Source: Verrucomicrobiota bacterium (lineage in GTDB: Bacteria; Verrucomicrobiota; Verrucomicrobiia; Verrucomicrobiales; Verrucomicrobiaceae). Taken from it: a stretch of DNA of 20,679 nt. Numbering within the stretch: the stretch's first letter is position 1; every line of letters starts with the position of its first letter. Below the pieces are notes generated by a model. It ran no database searches, had not been told where the DNA came from, and saw only the letters and a program-made list of their open reading frames with translations. The stretch lies in contig JAEYUU010000141.1 in the NCBI GenBank assembly GCA_023429545.1, positions 1 to 20,679 on the forward strand, given 5' to 3'. Shown here in pieces: positions 1 through 8,427 of the stretch. A program made the translations under genes and the position numbers.

Positions 1-2
1 GC

Positions 3-2732
3 ACCGGGTGCACCGTGCAACAGTGCGGCACCATGGCAGACGTGTGTGTAAACATCGCACGCGGTTGCGGCGCCGTCATCCTCGCGGAAGAGGGGCTGGG
101 TCCGACCACGATTTCCGCCTTTTTGGAAGCGCTGAAGCTGCAGCCTTCCTGGTCGGATATTCCCGTGGTGATCGTGACGGGTCGTGGGGAGTCGGTGCAG
201 TGGCGGTTGCGGCGCCTCGCATCCCTTGGTCTCGGAGGGAATGTATCCCTGCTGGAGCGGCCCTTCCATCCGGAAACCTTGCGCAGCACCGTGGAGGTGG
301 CGATGCGCTCACGCCAGCGCCAGTATCAGGTCCGTAACCTCCTCCGCGAGCAGAAGGCGAGCGAGCAGCGCCTGCACAACATCTTCGAAAGCATCAGCGA
401 ACCCTTCGCCGTGCTGGATGAGAACTGGCGCTTCACCTATGTGAACCGCGGTTACATGCAGCTCGTCGCTGCCGTGCGGCAATCGGGGGCGCCGCTTCTG
501 GGAGAGGACTTGTGGGAACAGTTTCCCGAGCTCGAGGACGCCGAGCTTGGGAAATTTCTACGCAACGTGTCGGCCACGCAGAAGCCCGCCATCATCGAGT
601 TTTTTTTCGAGGCAGCGCGAATCTGGCTGGAGGTGCGCGCCTACCCCTCCCGCGAGATGCTCGCCCTGCATGTGCGTGACGTCAGTGAGCGCAAGCATGC
701 TGCAGAGCAGTTGCGCCGCCGCAGCGAGCGCATGCAGCTTCTCTCCGAGTTGCTCGCCCAACTTATTGGCGCAGCGGACTCAGAGACCGTGGTGCGCGAT
801 CTCTTCCCCAAGGTCGCCGAGAATCTTGAGGTGGACACCTACTTCAACTTCATGATGGCGGAGTCGGGCGATCACCTGAGGCTTCACTCCTGCCAGGGCA
901 TACCGCAGGAGGTGGCGGAGTCGATTGCGACCCTGCCATTGGGCGTGGCCGTCTGCGGCACGGTGGCGCAGATTCGCAGGGCGATTATTGCCACGGACAT
1001 TCAGCACGGCAATGATCCCAAGACCGATCTCGTCCGCAGTCTTGGAATCCAGGCATACGCTTGCCATCCGCTCATGGTCGGGGAGCGCCTTCTCGGCACG
1101 CTGTCCTTCGCAAGTCACACGCGTCCCAGCTTCGATGAGGAGGAGATCGAATTCCTCCGCCTCATCACCCAGTATGCCGCCGTCGCCCTGGATCGGCTGC
1201 AGACCACGGAGGCAATGGAGAAAAATGCCCAGCAGCTCGGCATCGCCCTCGGCGCCGCACGGCTGGGTACTTGGAACTGGGATGCCGAGGTGGACACCAT
1301 GACCATCTCTGAGCGCACCGCGCAGATCTATGGCGTGGCTCCCGGCGTGCACCCCGCGCGTGCGGTTTTGCGTGACATCATCCATCCGGAGGATCGCGAC
1401 CGTGCCCGCGCCGCTGCGCAGTCCTCGGCTGAGTCCGGTGGCGACTATGACATCGAGTACCGTGTGAACCGGCCGGATGGCAGCCTGTGCTGGGTGGCTG
1501 CGAAGGGGCGTTGCGTCTTTCAGCCCGATGGTCGCCTCGCGGGGATGCTTGGCGTGGCGCAGGACATCACCGCCAACAAGCAGGCGGAGCCCCGCCTGCG
1601 TGACGCGGCCGAGGTGGCGGAATCCGCAAACCGCTCCAAGGACCTTTTCCTCGCAGTGCTGAGCCACGAGTTGCGCACACCTCTCACCCCCGTGCTCATG
1701 GCGGCGACCATGATGGAGAGGGACAATTCCCTGCCTGCCGAGATTAGGGAGGACCTCTCAATGATCCGGCGCAACATTGAGCTGGAGGCCAAGATCATCG
1801 ATGACCTTCTGGACATCAGCCGCATTGTCAGCGGCAAGCTTAATCTCAATCTGGAGTCTGTGGACGTGAATGCATCCATTCGCCAGGTGTGCACCATGTG
1901 CAGTTCGCAGATTACGGAAAAGTCCATCCACGTGCAGTGCGACTTCGCCGGGGATGTTGGTACCGTGCGCGCTGACTCCGCCCGCCTGCAACAGGTGCTC
2001 TGGAACCTGCTGAACAATGCGGTGAAATTCACACCTGCGGGAGGCAGGATCGCCATTACCACCCGGCGCTCGCCGGATGCCACGCTGCGCATTGAAGTGC
2101 AGGACACTGGCATGGGCATCGCTCCCGATCTGTTGCCGACAATTTTTAATGCCTTTGAGCAGGGGGACATCCGCATCACACGGCAATTTGGCGGCCTCGG
2201 CCTTGGTCTTGCCATCACGAAGGCGCTAGTGGACATGCATCACGGCAGGATCGTCGCGGAGAGTGATGGCTTGGGAAATGGTGCGCGGTTCATCGTGACG
2301 TTGCCAATCGAGACCACGTCCACCGCGCCAGCCTCCGAAAAACCTTTGCCAGAGCACACGCACGATCCCGTGCCGCGGTACCTGCTGATCGTCGAGGATC
2401 ACGCCGATACCGCGCGCGCCCTCAGCACGCATTTGCGCAGGCGTGGCTTCATGGTCAGTGTGGCCCACACCGTTGCCGACGCCTTGCAAATGGTGCGGGA
2501 GCAGCCCTTTGATCTTGTGGTGAGTGACCTGGGGCTCCCGGACCAGACCGGCTTTGAGCTCATGCGCCAGATTCGCAGCATCCGCGCCATTCCCGGCATT
2601 GCCATGAGCGGTTACGGCATGGCGGAGGACATTCGCAAGAGCCGCGAGGCCGGCTTTTCCCAGCATCTCGTGAAGCCCGTGAGCATCCCCAGGCTGGAAG
2701 AAGCGATCCGCAAGTTGGTGGATGGGGAGTGA
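3..2732 (+). CDS. Hybrid sensor histidine kinase, 5' end cut by window edge
   Basis: This is a multi-sensor hybrid kinase that should autophosphorylate on His and pass the phosphate to its own receiver. Numbering is from the GTG at 15. The frame stays open to the window edge, and the first residues read as the middle of a receiver-like domain, so the true start lies upstream. Domain order: degenerate receiver (1-100, no phosphoacceptor Asp, Lys replaced in LERPF); PAS (about 120-225); GAF (about 240-395); second PAS (about 405-525) ending in VAQDIT; HisKA with H551 in SHELRTPLTPV; HATPase with N box WNLLNNAVKF, G1 DTGMGI and G2 GGLGLGL; C-terminal receiver with E794/D795, phosphoacceptor D838 and K887. 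No membrane segment is visible, so it is probably cytosolic and senses through PAS/GAF. No DNA-binding output domain or adjacent separate regulator is seen. The kinase call is firm; the ligand is unknown. Confidence 0.95.
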   Translation, partial: TGCTVQQCGTMADVCVNIARGCGAVILAEEGLGPTTISAFLEALKLQPSWSDIPVVIVTGRGESVQWRLRRLASLGLGGNVSLLERPFHPETLRSTVEVAMRSRQRQYQVRNLLREQKASEQRLHNIFESISEPFAVLDENWRFTYVNRGYMQLVAAVRQSGAPLLGEDLWEQFPELEDAELGKFLRNVSATQKPAIIEFFFEAARIWLEVRAYPSREMLALHVRDVSERKHAAEQLRRRSERMQLLSELLAQLIGAADSETVVRDLFPKVAENLEVDTYFNFMMAESGDHLRLHSCQGIPQEVAESIATLPLGVAVCGTVAQIRRAIIATDIQHGNDPKTDLVRSLGIQAYACHPLMVGERLLGTLSFASHTRPSFDEEEIEFLRLITQYAAVALDRLQTTEAMEKNAQQLGIALGAARLGTWNWDAEVDTMTISERTAQIYGVAPGVHPARAVLRDIIHPEDRDRARAAAQSSAESGGDYDIEYRVNRPDGSLCWVAAKGRCVFQPDGRLAGMLGVAQDITANKQAEPRLRDAAEVAESANRSKDLFLAVLSHELRTPLTPVLMAATMMERDNSLPAEIREDLSMIRRNIELEAKIIDDLLDISRIVSGKLNLNLESVDVNASIRQVCTMCSSQITEKSIHVQCDFAGDVGTVRADSARLQQVLWNLLNNAVKFTPAGGRIAITTRRSPDATLRIEVQDTGMGIAPDLLPTIFNAFEQGDIRITRQFGGLGLGLAITKALVDMHHGRIVAESDGLGNGARFIVTLPIETTSTAPASEKPLPEHTHDPVPRYLLIVEDHADTARALSTHLRRRGFMVSVAHTVADALQMVREQPFDLVVSDLGLPDQTGFELMRQIRSIRAIPGIAMSGYGMAEDIRKSREAGFSQHLVKPVSIPRLEEAIRKLVDGE

Positions 2733-2898
2733 TAGGGATACTCCGCCGTTTTCCTTCGGACCGGTGTTCAACTATCTCTTGCTTTCAGTGTCTGCGTTCA
2801 ATGGCGGTGATGATCTTGTGGTGAGTGATCCTTTTTGGCGTCGTTCTCCATAGACCAGTCGGACCTCCGACGTATATGCAGGCAACATCCTGCCGAAC

Positions 2899-4692
2899 AT
2901 GCGTTACGACTTGCATCTGCATCTGAAAAATCACCGATCACGCGCTGTCGGCATCATGGTTGCTTGCGTTGCCGTGGCTCTCACCATCACATCGCTCCAC
3001 GCCCAGACAGCCGCACCATCGCCGGCTCAGTCAAAGTTTGCGGCCATTCAGGGCATATGGCTCATGGGCCAGTCGCTCTGCGAGGGTGCGGAGTCGGTGC
3101 CACTGGTTACTACCGTGGACGCAGGGCTCGGGAACTACAGCTTCGCACGCGGGGTGAGGACATGGATTGCCGGGGACAACGCCGCCACCCCTGAGAAGCG
3201 CCCGGATGAGCAGTTCGCATTCATGCCGCTAAAAGCCGCCGTTTACGGTGGCCTGGGCGAGACGATCGCCAATGGCATGGCGGACAGCATCAAGGCGGGC
3301 TGGCGTCTCCACGGCATGGGAGGACCAGTTCCCGGCCAGCCACCGCAATGGGAGTTGCCGCACATTCTCGTGGCATATGCTGGGCAGGGTGGGCGCCAGA
3401 TCCAGGAACTCTCCCTCGCGGACATCTCCACGGATCCGCGCACGCCGGAGAACCGTCGCCATGGCGGTGGCTACTACAGGACGAGCCTGGATGATGCACG
3501 GCGTGCCGTGAAGCAGGCACACGCCAGAGGGGAGAAGTTTGAGATGGCCGCCTTCTGCTGGATGCAGGGTGAGGCCAATGGCGGACCCACCGGCGGCATC
3601 AAACCGACCCGCTGGGATGATGAAATGCCACGTCCGCAGGGACAGGAGTGGTACCGCGATCAACTCATCGCTTATCGCAAGCAATGGTCCGCGGACATCT
3701 GCGCCATCACGGGACAGAGCAATGAGATTCCCATGTTCACCTACCAGACCCTCGGTCCAGCGGGTGAGGCGCAGCTCATGGCGGCGGACAAGGATCCAAA
3801 CATCCACATGGTGGGGTCGCACTACGCCATGCCCAGCGCACTCAACAGCAAGCGCGCGGGCGGCATCTATGGAGATCCCATCCACCTCGCCGCGGATGCA
3901 GAGCGCTGGCTCGGCCAGCAATTTGGCAAGGTGATCCAGGCAGTACGCTACACCGGCAGTGACTGGGAGCCGCTCCGACCGAAAAGAGCGTGGGTGGAGA
4001 CAGGAGGCATGAGTGTGCTCATGGAATTCAAGGCGCCCCATCCTCCACTCGTGCTGGATGAGACGTTCCTCCCCCGGCAGGAGAGCACCATGAGCGGCGG
4101 CTATGCATCCCTCCACGGATTCCAGCTTCGTGATGGTCAGGGCGTCGTGTATCCCATCATCGCTGTGGAAGTGGATGCACCCACGCGGCTGCGTCTGCGC
4201 TTCGGGAATCCACTCCCAATGCGGGCGAAGCTGCGCATCAACTATGGTAACCCCAATGCCGGCAAACTCGGCGCCATCGCCGCCTTCCGCAAGGGTCCAG
4301 TGGAGGATGGCCAGCCCACCATGGAGATGGTCCTCAAAGGCAGTCCCGTGGCCAACCTCATGCCGCTGCGTGATGAGGGTGCCTTCTTCGCAGCCAATAC
4401 GGCCCCTGGTCGCGCTGCCACCCGGGTGCCGGTTCGCAAGGTGATCGTGGAGGATGGCGACACCTTCCTGCGCTTCGAGACACGTGAGTTGCGCAATGGC
4501 GTGGCCTTCAATGCAGGCCAGACCATCATCGCCCAGCGAGCGTTCACGTATGGAAACCTGCGGGACTCGGAAATCGGCGCCGAGGAGTGTCCTTACCGTT
4601 TTAGCGATGCTTCATACGGCACGCGTGCGGGCCAGCGATATCCCGCGTGGAACTGGTGCGTGCTCTTCACGGGCTTCCCCGTGGAGGAGTAG
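2899..4692 (+). CDS. Exported SASA/SGNH-family esterase (sialate O-acetylesterase-like)
   Basis: This is a predicted exported carbohydrate esterase that would remove acetyl groups from sugars. It has a basic N-terminus, a hydrophobic stretch at about residues 17-33 and an AQTA-type signal-peptide end near residue 36. SGNH-type features follow: the nucleophile motif WLMGQSL with S59, a WMQGEANGG block, and the DPIH motif with D326 and H329 forming the likely triad. The C-terminal ~230 residues look beta-rich and may be an accessory domain. The ATG at 2956 is an alternative start, but it would shorten the basic region of the signal peptide. It stands alone, 166 nt after the kinase. The family is inferred from motifs; the natural substrate (sialic acid, xylan or another acetylated glycan) cannot be read from the sequence. 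Confidence 0.8.
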   Translation: MRYDLHLHLKNHRSRAVGIMVACVAVALTITSLHAQTAAPSPAQSKFAAIQGIWLMGQSLCEGAESVPLVTTVDAGLGNYSFARGVRTWIAGDNAATPEKRPDEQFAFMPLKAAVYGGLGETIANGMADSIKAGWRLHGMGGPVPGQPPQWELPHILVAYAGQGGRQIQELSLADISTDPRTPENRRHGGGYYRTSLDDARRAVKQAHARGEKFEMAAFCWMQGEANGGPTGGIKPTRWDDEMPRPQGQEWYRDQLIAYRKQWSADICAITGQSNEIPMFTYQTLGPAGEAQLMAADKDPNIHMVGSHYAMPSALNSKRAGGIYGDPIHLAADAERWLGQQFGKVIQAVRYTGSDWEPLRPKRAWVETGGMSVLMEFKAPHPPLVLDETFLPRQESTMSGGYASLHGFQLRDGQGVVYPIIAVEVDAPTRLRLRFGNPLPMRAKLRINYGNPNAGKLGAIAAFRKGPVEDGQPTMEMVLKGSPVANLMPLRDEGAFFAANTAPGRAATRVPVRKVIVEDGDTFLRFETRELRNGVAFNAGQTIIAQRAFTYGNLRDSEIGAEECPYRFSDASYGTRAGQRYPAWNWCVLFTGFPVEE

Positions 4693-4815
4693 CGTGCGCT
4701 GCCGTGCGATTAAACCTTCCGTCGATAGTTATATACCAATATTTAGGGCTCGTTTTTATGCGTGGAACCGCCGGCGTTCATTGACTTCCTGGAGAACACC
4801 GTTAGGCGTGCATTC

Positions 4816-5244
4816 ATGAATGCCACCATCGTCGATACCCGGAAACTTGAGAGAGTGCCCATTCGCGGGGAGGGTGACCCCGGTGTGCGCTGGAATGGCG
4901 CATTTGTTCTCTATGGCGGACACGGAACAACGGAATCCTCCACGATTGTGTATGAAATCGAGCCCGGTGGACGGTTGGGCTGGCACACGGATGCCACGGA
5001 GGAGACACAATACATCATTGCGGGAACGGGTGAACTTCAGCTCGAAGACGGCAGCAAGCATCAGGTGGGACCCGGGAGCGTCTTTGTGCTTCCCACGCCG
5101 CTTCGTCACGATCTGGTAAACACGGGCTCAGAGACACTCAGCGCTGTGGCCTTCTTCGCCGCCGCCATGTTCACCCAGACGTTCGACAACGTAATGCTGC
5201 CGCCGAAAACCCATGTGCTGGGCACGCCGAACCGGAACGGTTGA
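4816..5244 (+). CDS. Small single-domain cupin protein
   Basis: This 142-residue protein is a single cupin barrel. Motif 1 is present with one change: H57-x-D59-x3-E63-x6-G70, where Asp replaces the usual second His. Motif 2 is G87-x5-P93-x4-H98-x3-N102, with Pro in place of its internal Gly. The expected metal ligands are therefore H57, D59, E63 and H98. Cupins of this size act as small dioxygenases, isomerases or sensors; nothing here picks one. I chose ATG 4816 over an in-frame GTG at 4762 because family similarity seems to begin near here; neither has a strong ribosome site. An AT-rich stretch at about 4727-4746 could hold the promoter. It follows the esterase by 123 nt, so co-transcription is possible but not shown. 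Confidence 0.8.
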   Translation: MNATIVDTRKLERVPIRGEGDPGVRWNGAFVLYGGHGTTESSTIVYEIEPGGRLGWHTDATEETQYIIAGTGELQLEDGSKHQVGPGSVFVLPTPLRHDLVNTGSETLSAVAFFAAAMFTQTFDNVMLPPKTHVLGTPNRNG

Positions 5245-5278
5245 CGGACTCGCGGCGATCCAATCTGTGCTCAAAGCG

Positions 5279-5303
5279 CGCGCCGCATCATGCTTCGGGC
5301 GCG
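5279..5303 (+). terminator. GC-rich hairpin after the cupin gene
   Basis: The arms CGCGCC (5279-5284) and GGCGCG (5298-5303) are perfectly complementary around a 13-nt loop, 35 nt past the cupin stop. There is no T tract, so it would be at best an imperfect or Rho-assisted terminator. Confidence 0.3.
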
Positions 5304-5465
5304 GATTCCTCCAGTGAAAGCGTAAGAGTATGGTTTTATCATGCTCTCATGGTTGATATCCCAATTTGAATATCGGTGCAGTACGCTGCGCTTGCCACAT
5401 ACGCGGAGTGCGTTCACCGCTGGTATCGATCCATCGAGTGAGATTCACCAATCCCTGCTTCCACC

Positions 5466-7043
5466 ATGCCCGGAGAAAATGTCAGCTTTGTGGCCTTTGG
5501 CCAGGACCACACGGACGAAGCCTCGATGGTCGCGGTGGGTGCGCAATTGGAAAGACTTCGCACGGAGTTTGAGAAAACGGGAGAGAAACTGGTGCTCGCC
5601 ATTGAGCATTCGGATGCCGATGTGAAGGATGCCGCAGCCATCCGAAGCCTGCACAACCGGGCCGTCATGCAGATCTATCTGGAAGGGACAGACGCGCCAG
5701 ACTTCGATCAATTCTACCAGGCAAACAAAAGCAAACTCAAGGGAAGGGAATCAGACGCTCTCTCGATCGAAACAGGTCAGCACGAGCCGAGCGAGATGGA
5801 GATGCTTTTCACGTTCAATGACCAGCAAAAGGTCTGGAAGAACGATGTAAACTTAAAAAAAGGACCTGCTCGCATTCAGGAGGCCGCGATTCTGGATTGG
5901 GCGGCGAAGCACCATGTGGCGGTGAGGGGTCTGGATCCCGTGACGGACGCAGAAAAGGAGCGCCTGCTCACGGACTCCCATGGACGGATCAAGGGGAAAA
6001 CGCTTCAGGACATGGAGTATCAGCGGGTCCAGGGCATGGGAGCGAAGGCTTCAGAACTCATGAAGGGCATCTCCCAGGAGGGGGGATGCGTGGTTGCCAT
6101 CAACATGGGAGCCGCACATTTGGCTTCGCTCGAGGTGGCGGCGAGGGAGGCGATGAAAAGGGACGGCATTGAAGATGCCGGGGTGAAGGTCTGCGTCATG
6201 GTTCCTCCCGGCAGATTGTCGAATGACAAGAATGCCGAAGCTGTGGGAGATGACATGATGCGGGTATCGGTCAGTGACATTCGCAAATGCCATGAGCCGT
6301 TTCGCATTGCCGTGGAAGCCCGTCAGTCCTCTTTGGATGAGGTGCACAAGACACTGGCTGACATGGATCTGATGGTGCAGGCCCTGACGAGCCGTGGCCT
6401 GGATGAGGCTTCGTTCCGGGAAGCACTGAAGACCAACCCGAAGGCTCTGCTGGATGAACTGAACCAGGACATGGCAGAAGACGCAGAGCTCGATGAAGAC
6501 GATTTCATGGCGTTGTCTGAAGACATCCGGAAGGAGGACGCTCCTTCGAATACAGTCTCCCCCAGCACTCAGGTGAAAAACGATCCGCCAACCGTGGCCA
6601 CGGAGAAACTGAAATCCATGATTCTGGAAATCAGGCAGCAGGTGAGCACGTTGATTCCGAAGAAGGAACGTCAGCTACAGACGGCAAAGGACGATGAACA
6701 ACGGCATCTCACCGCTCCAGAAATGGCCTTTGCCCAGGACGTGGAGAATCGCATAGCCCACAAGCCGGAAGGCACATTCAAAACATTCACCCCCGGCACC
6801 GATGGCAAGTATGACTTGAGTACTCTCAATCAGGTGTCGCGCATGACCGTTGGAGAGTCCACGGGGATGAAGCAGTCGAACTCGACCAGGAGACATTCGC
6901 TGACTCCGGTCCCTGAAGCGGACACCGGGGACAAAAGCACGCGCGCCCAACTGACCCGTAGCAAATCTTTGCCGAATCTCGGCGATTCGCTATCAGGTTC
7001 CAAGGGAGGCACCACGCAGAAGATTGGGAAAGGGCTGAGCTGA
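5466..7043 (+). CDS. Tiki/erythromycin-esterase-like protein with long disordered tail
   Basis: I do not recognise a named family with certainty. The N-terminal ~290 residues show a pattern reminiscent of the Tiki/TraB/EreA/ChaN group: FGQDH (G12, H15) after a first strand, LAIEH (E47, H48) after a second, and a late NMGAAHL (H218) like the GxxHL signature. If this holds it could be a metal-dependent hydrolase. Residues ~290-355 are helical and acidic. From ~355 on the chain is polar, Ser/Thr/Lys-rich and probably disordered. The tail carries RRHS (S478), a basophilic-kinase-like site, and RSKSLP (498-503), a perfect RSxSxP motif of the 14-3-3 type. There is no signal peptide. Base composition looks more A-rich than neighbouring genes, including a run of seven A's in the AACTTAAAAAAAGG stretch near 5851. 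No clear ribosome site precedes the ATG. The next gene starts 40 nt downstream. Confidence 0.75.
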   Translation: MPGENVSFVAFGQDHTDEASMVAVGAQLERLRTEFEKTGEKLVLAIEHSDADVKDAAAIRSLHNRAVMQIYLEGTDAPDFDQFYQANKSKLKGRESDALSIETGQHEPSEMEMLFTFNDQQKVWKNDVNLKKGPARIQEAAILDWAAKHHVAVRGLDPVTDAEKERLLTDSHGRIKGKTLQDMEYQRVQGMGAKASELMKGISQEGGCVVAINMGAAHLASLEVAAREAMKRDGIEDAGVKVCVMVPPGRLSNDKNAEAVGDDMMRVSVSDIRKCHEPFRIAVEARQSSLDEVHKTLADMDLMVQALTSRGLDEASFREALKTNPKALLDELNQDMAEDAELDEDDFMALSEDIRKEDAPSNTVSPSTQVKNDPPTVATEKLKSMILEIRQQVSTLIPKKERQLQTAKDDEQRHLTAPEMAFAQDVENRIAHKPEGTFKTFTPGTDGKYDLSTLNQVSRMTVGESTGMKQSNSTRRHSLTPVPEADTGDKSTRAQLTRSKSLPNLGDSLSGSKGGTTQKIGKGLS

Positions 7044-7083
7044 TTCCTTGCACCTGCTAGCGCTTCCGAGCGAATCATGTACA

Positions 7084-8274
7084 ATGGCGGCAGTACCTCC
7101 CATGCTGGCATCCAGCGACAGTGTCCATTCCCCTTGCAAGCTTGTCCGGGCCACCGGATGTGGCTGGGTGATTGCGCTGTGCCTTTTGCAGATGATGCCT
7201 GCTCTAAGGATGGCGGCGGCCGAACTGCAAACGGCCTCGACCACACCTGAAAAGCCCGCCGCTGCCCCAGGCGCACCGGCGGAGAAGACCAGGGACACCA
7301 TCCCGCCCGAAGCGCTGGAAAAGTTGACGGCCGAGCGGCGGAGGGACGCTTCCTTTGAGAAGCTCATCAAGTCCATCTTTGCTGATGATGGCATCGCTGA
7401 CATCCGCGTCACGTTCGGGTATGATGATACCAAGGACACACGCGAGGCAAATGATCCGCTGCGCGCGGAGCGCTTCATGGGCTCGCTGAAGGATCTCGGT
7501 TTCCAGGAGTATCCCGCTTCCGAGGCTGCGGCGAAGGCGCTCGGTGTGCCCATGGACGCGCCGAACCTGCGCATTCTCACCGGCCAGACGAAGAAGGGCC
7601 AGATGCTCCGCGTGGCCCTTATGTGGAGCGCCCTGTCCAAGAGCGGCACGAAGAACATCGGCATCGGCTACAAGGACCAGCTCCTGCGCAGCGGGGAGGC
7701 CATGGATTTCACAAAGAAGGCCTGCGCCGAGGCAGAGGTGATGATCTACGTGGGCCACTCCCGCAGTGGCGGCGGCCCGGATACATACCCGCCGGAGACG
7801 CGTCCTGCCGCCGGCGGTGTATCCACAACAGATTTCTCCTATTATAAGCGCAACCGCCCGGGGATGCAGGCGCTTGGCCCCTATTTGCGGAAGCGCGAGT
7901 CCACCCCCAAGCTCGTCTCCTGGACCGGATGTCTCTCGGACATGCACTTCCGCCAGTGGTTCGGCGAATGCTTCGCAAAGAAGTCACACGAGACCGGCGT
8001 CATACTTTCCACCCGGCTCACGAGCTACACCCCGTGGGAGGATGCCGTGCAAGGTTATGATGAGGGCAACATGGTCGCCCTGGCCATCATCCACGCGCTG
8101 CATGAAGGCAGCGACCGTGCCGGCATGGAGGAGAAACTGCGCGCTTGCGAAATGGACCAGCTCCGTGACTTCGACAAGCCCGCCTGGCGCCTGAGCATGC
8201 TGCCCGGCGCGCCCCAGCAGATGCCGGCAGAGGCGCAGGCACAGACTCCCGCTCCGGGCGCTGCTGGGCAGTGA
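7084..8274 (+). CDS. Exported protein, possible clan CD (caspase-like) cysteine hydrolase
   Basis: This is a 396-residue protein of unassigned function. A hydrophobic segment at about residues 27-46 ending in MAAAE suggests export, with an unusually long N-region. An Ala/Pro-rich linker follows to about residue 75, then an alpha/beta domain and a Pro/Ala/Gln-rich end. Two strand-plus-catalytic-residue motifs stand out: IYVGHSRSGGG with H225 and LVSWTGCLSD with C283. A beta strand followed by His-[Gly/Ser], then a second strand followed by Cys about 58 residues later, is the layout of clan CD peptidases, but I cannot confirm the fold. ATG 7084 is chosen over a TTG at 7048 that reads no plausible signal sequence. 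It lies 40 nt after the preceding gene, so the two may share a transcript. Confidence 0.75.
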   Translation: MAAVPPMLASSDSVHSPCKLVRATGCGWVIALCLLQMMPALRMAAAELQTASTTPEKPAAAPGAPAEKTRDTIPPEALEKLTAERRRDASFEKLIKSIFADDGIADIRVTFGYDDTKDTREANDPLRAERFMGSLKDLGFQEYPASEAAAKALGVPMDAPNLRILTGQTKKGQMLRVALMWSALSKSGTKNIGIGYKDQLLRSGEAMDFTKKACAEAEVMIYVGHSRSGGGPDTYPPETRPAAGGVSTTDFSYYKRNRPGMQALGPYLRKRESTPKLVSWTGCLSDMHFRQWFGECFAKKSHETGVILSTRLTSYTPWEDAVQGYDEGNMVALAIIHALHEGSDRAGMEEKLRACEMDQLRDFDKPAWRLSMLPGAPQQMPAEAQAQTPAPGAAGQ

Positions 8275-8312
8275 TGACATTGCTGGCGCGGATCTTGCGC
8301 TGCGACCGCTGG

Positions 8313-8363
8313 TTTCTCGAGAAACGCCCGGCTTTCGCTTCGAAAAGGCGGGAGCGTTGCTCG
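8313..8363 (+). promoter_or_regulatory. 12-bp palindrome merged into a longer hairpin
   Basis: TTTCTCGAGAAA (8313-8324) is a perfect palindrome. Its right half also forms the base of a longer imperfect stem: CGAG-AAACGC and GGCTTT on the left against AAAGGCGGG-AGCGTT-GCTCG on the right (to 8363). It lies in the 153-nt gap between two + strand genes, so it could be an operator, an attenuator-like hairpin or a terminator without a T tract. Confidence 0.35.
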
Positions 8364-8427
8364 ACAACCGCAGTCCCATGCGCAAATCTTCCCCTGCCAT
8401 TTCCATACCAGCATTCGAGACCCTCTC

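Noticed and set aside
780..1667. Minus-strand frame of 295 codons inside the kinase gene
   Set aside because: The + strand clearly encodes GAF and PAS domains here; the antisense frame shows no motif.
3229..4116. Minus-strand frame of 295 codons inside the esterase gene
   Set aside because: It is antisense to conserved SGNH motifs and has no domain of its own.
5341..5625. Plus-strand frame starting MLSWLISQFEY
   Set aside because: It overlaps the start of the Tiki-like gene in another frame, has an odd composition and no family signal.
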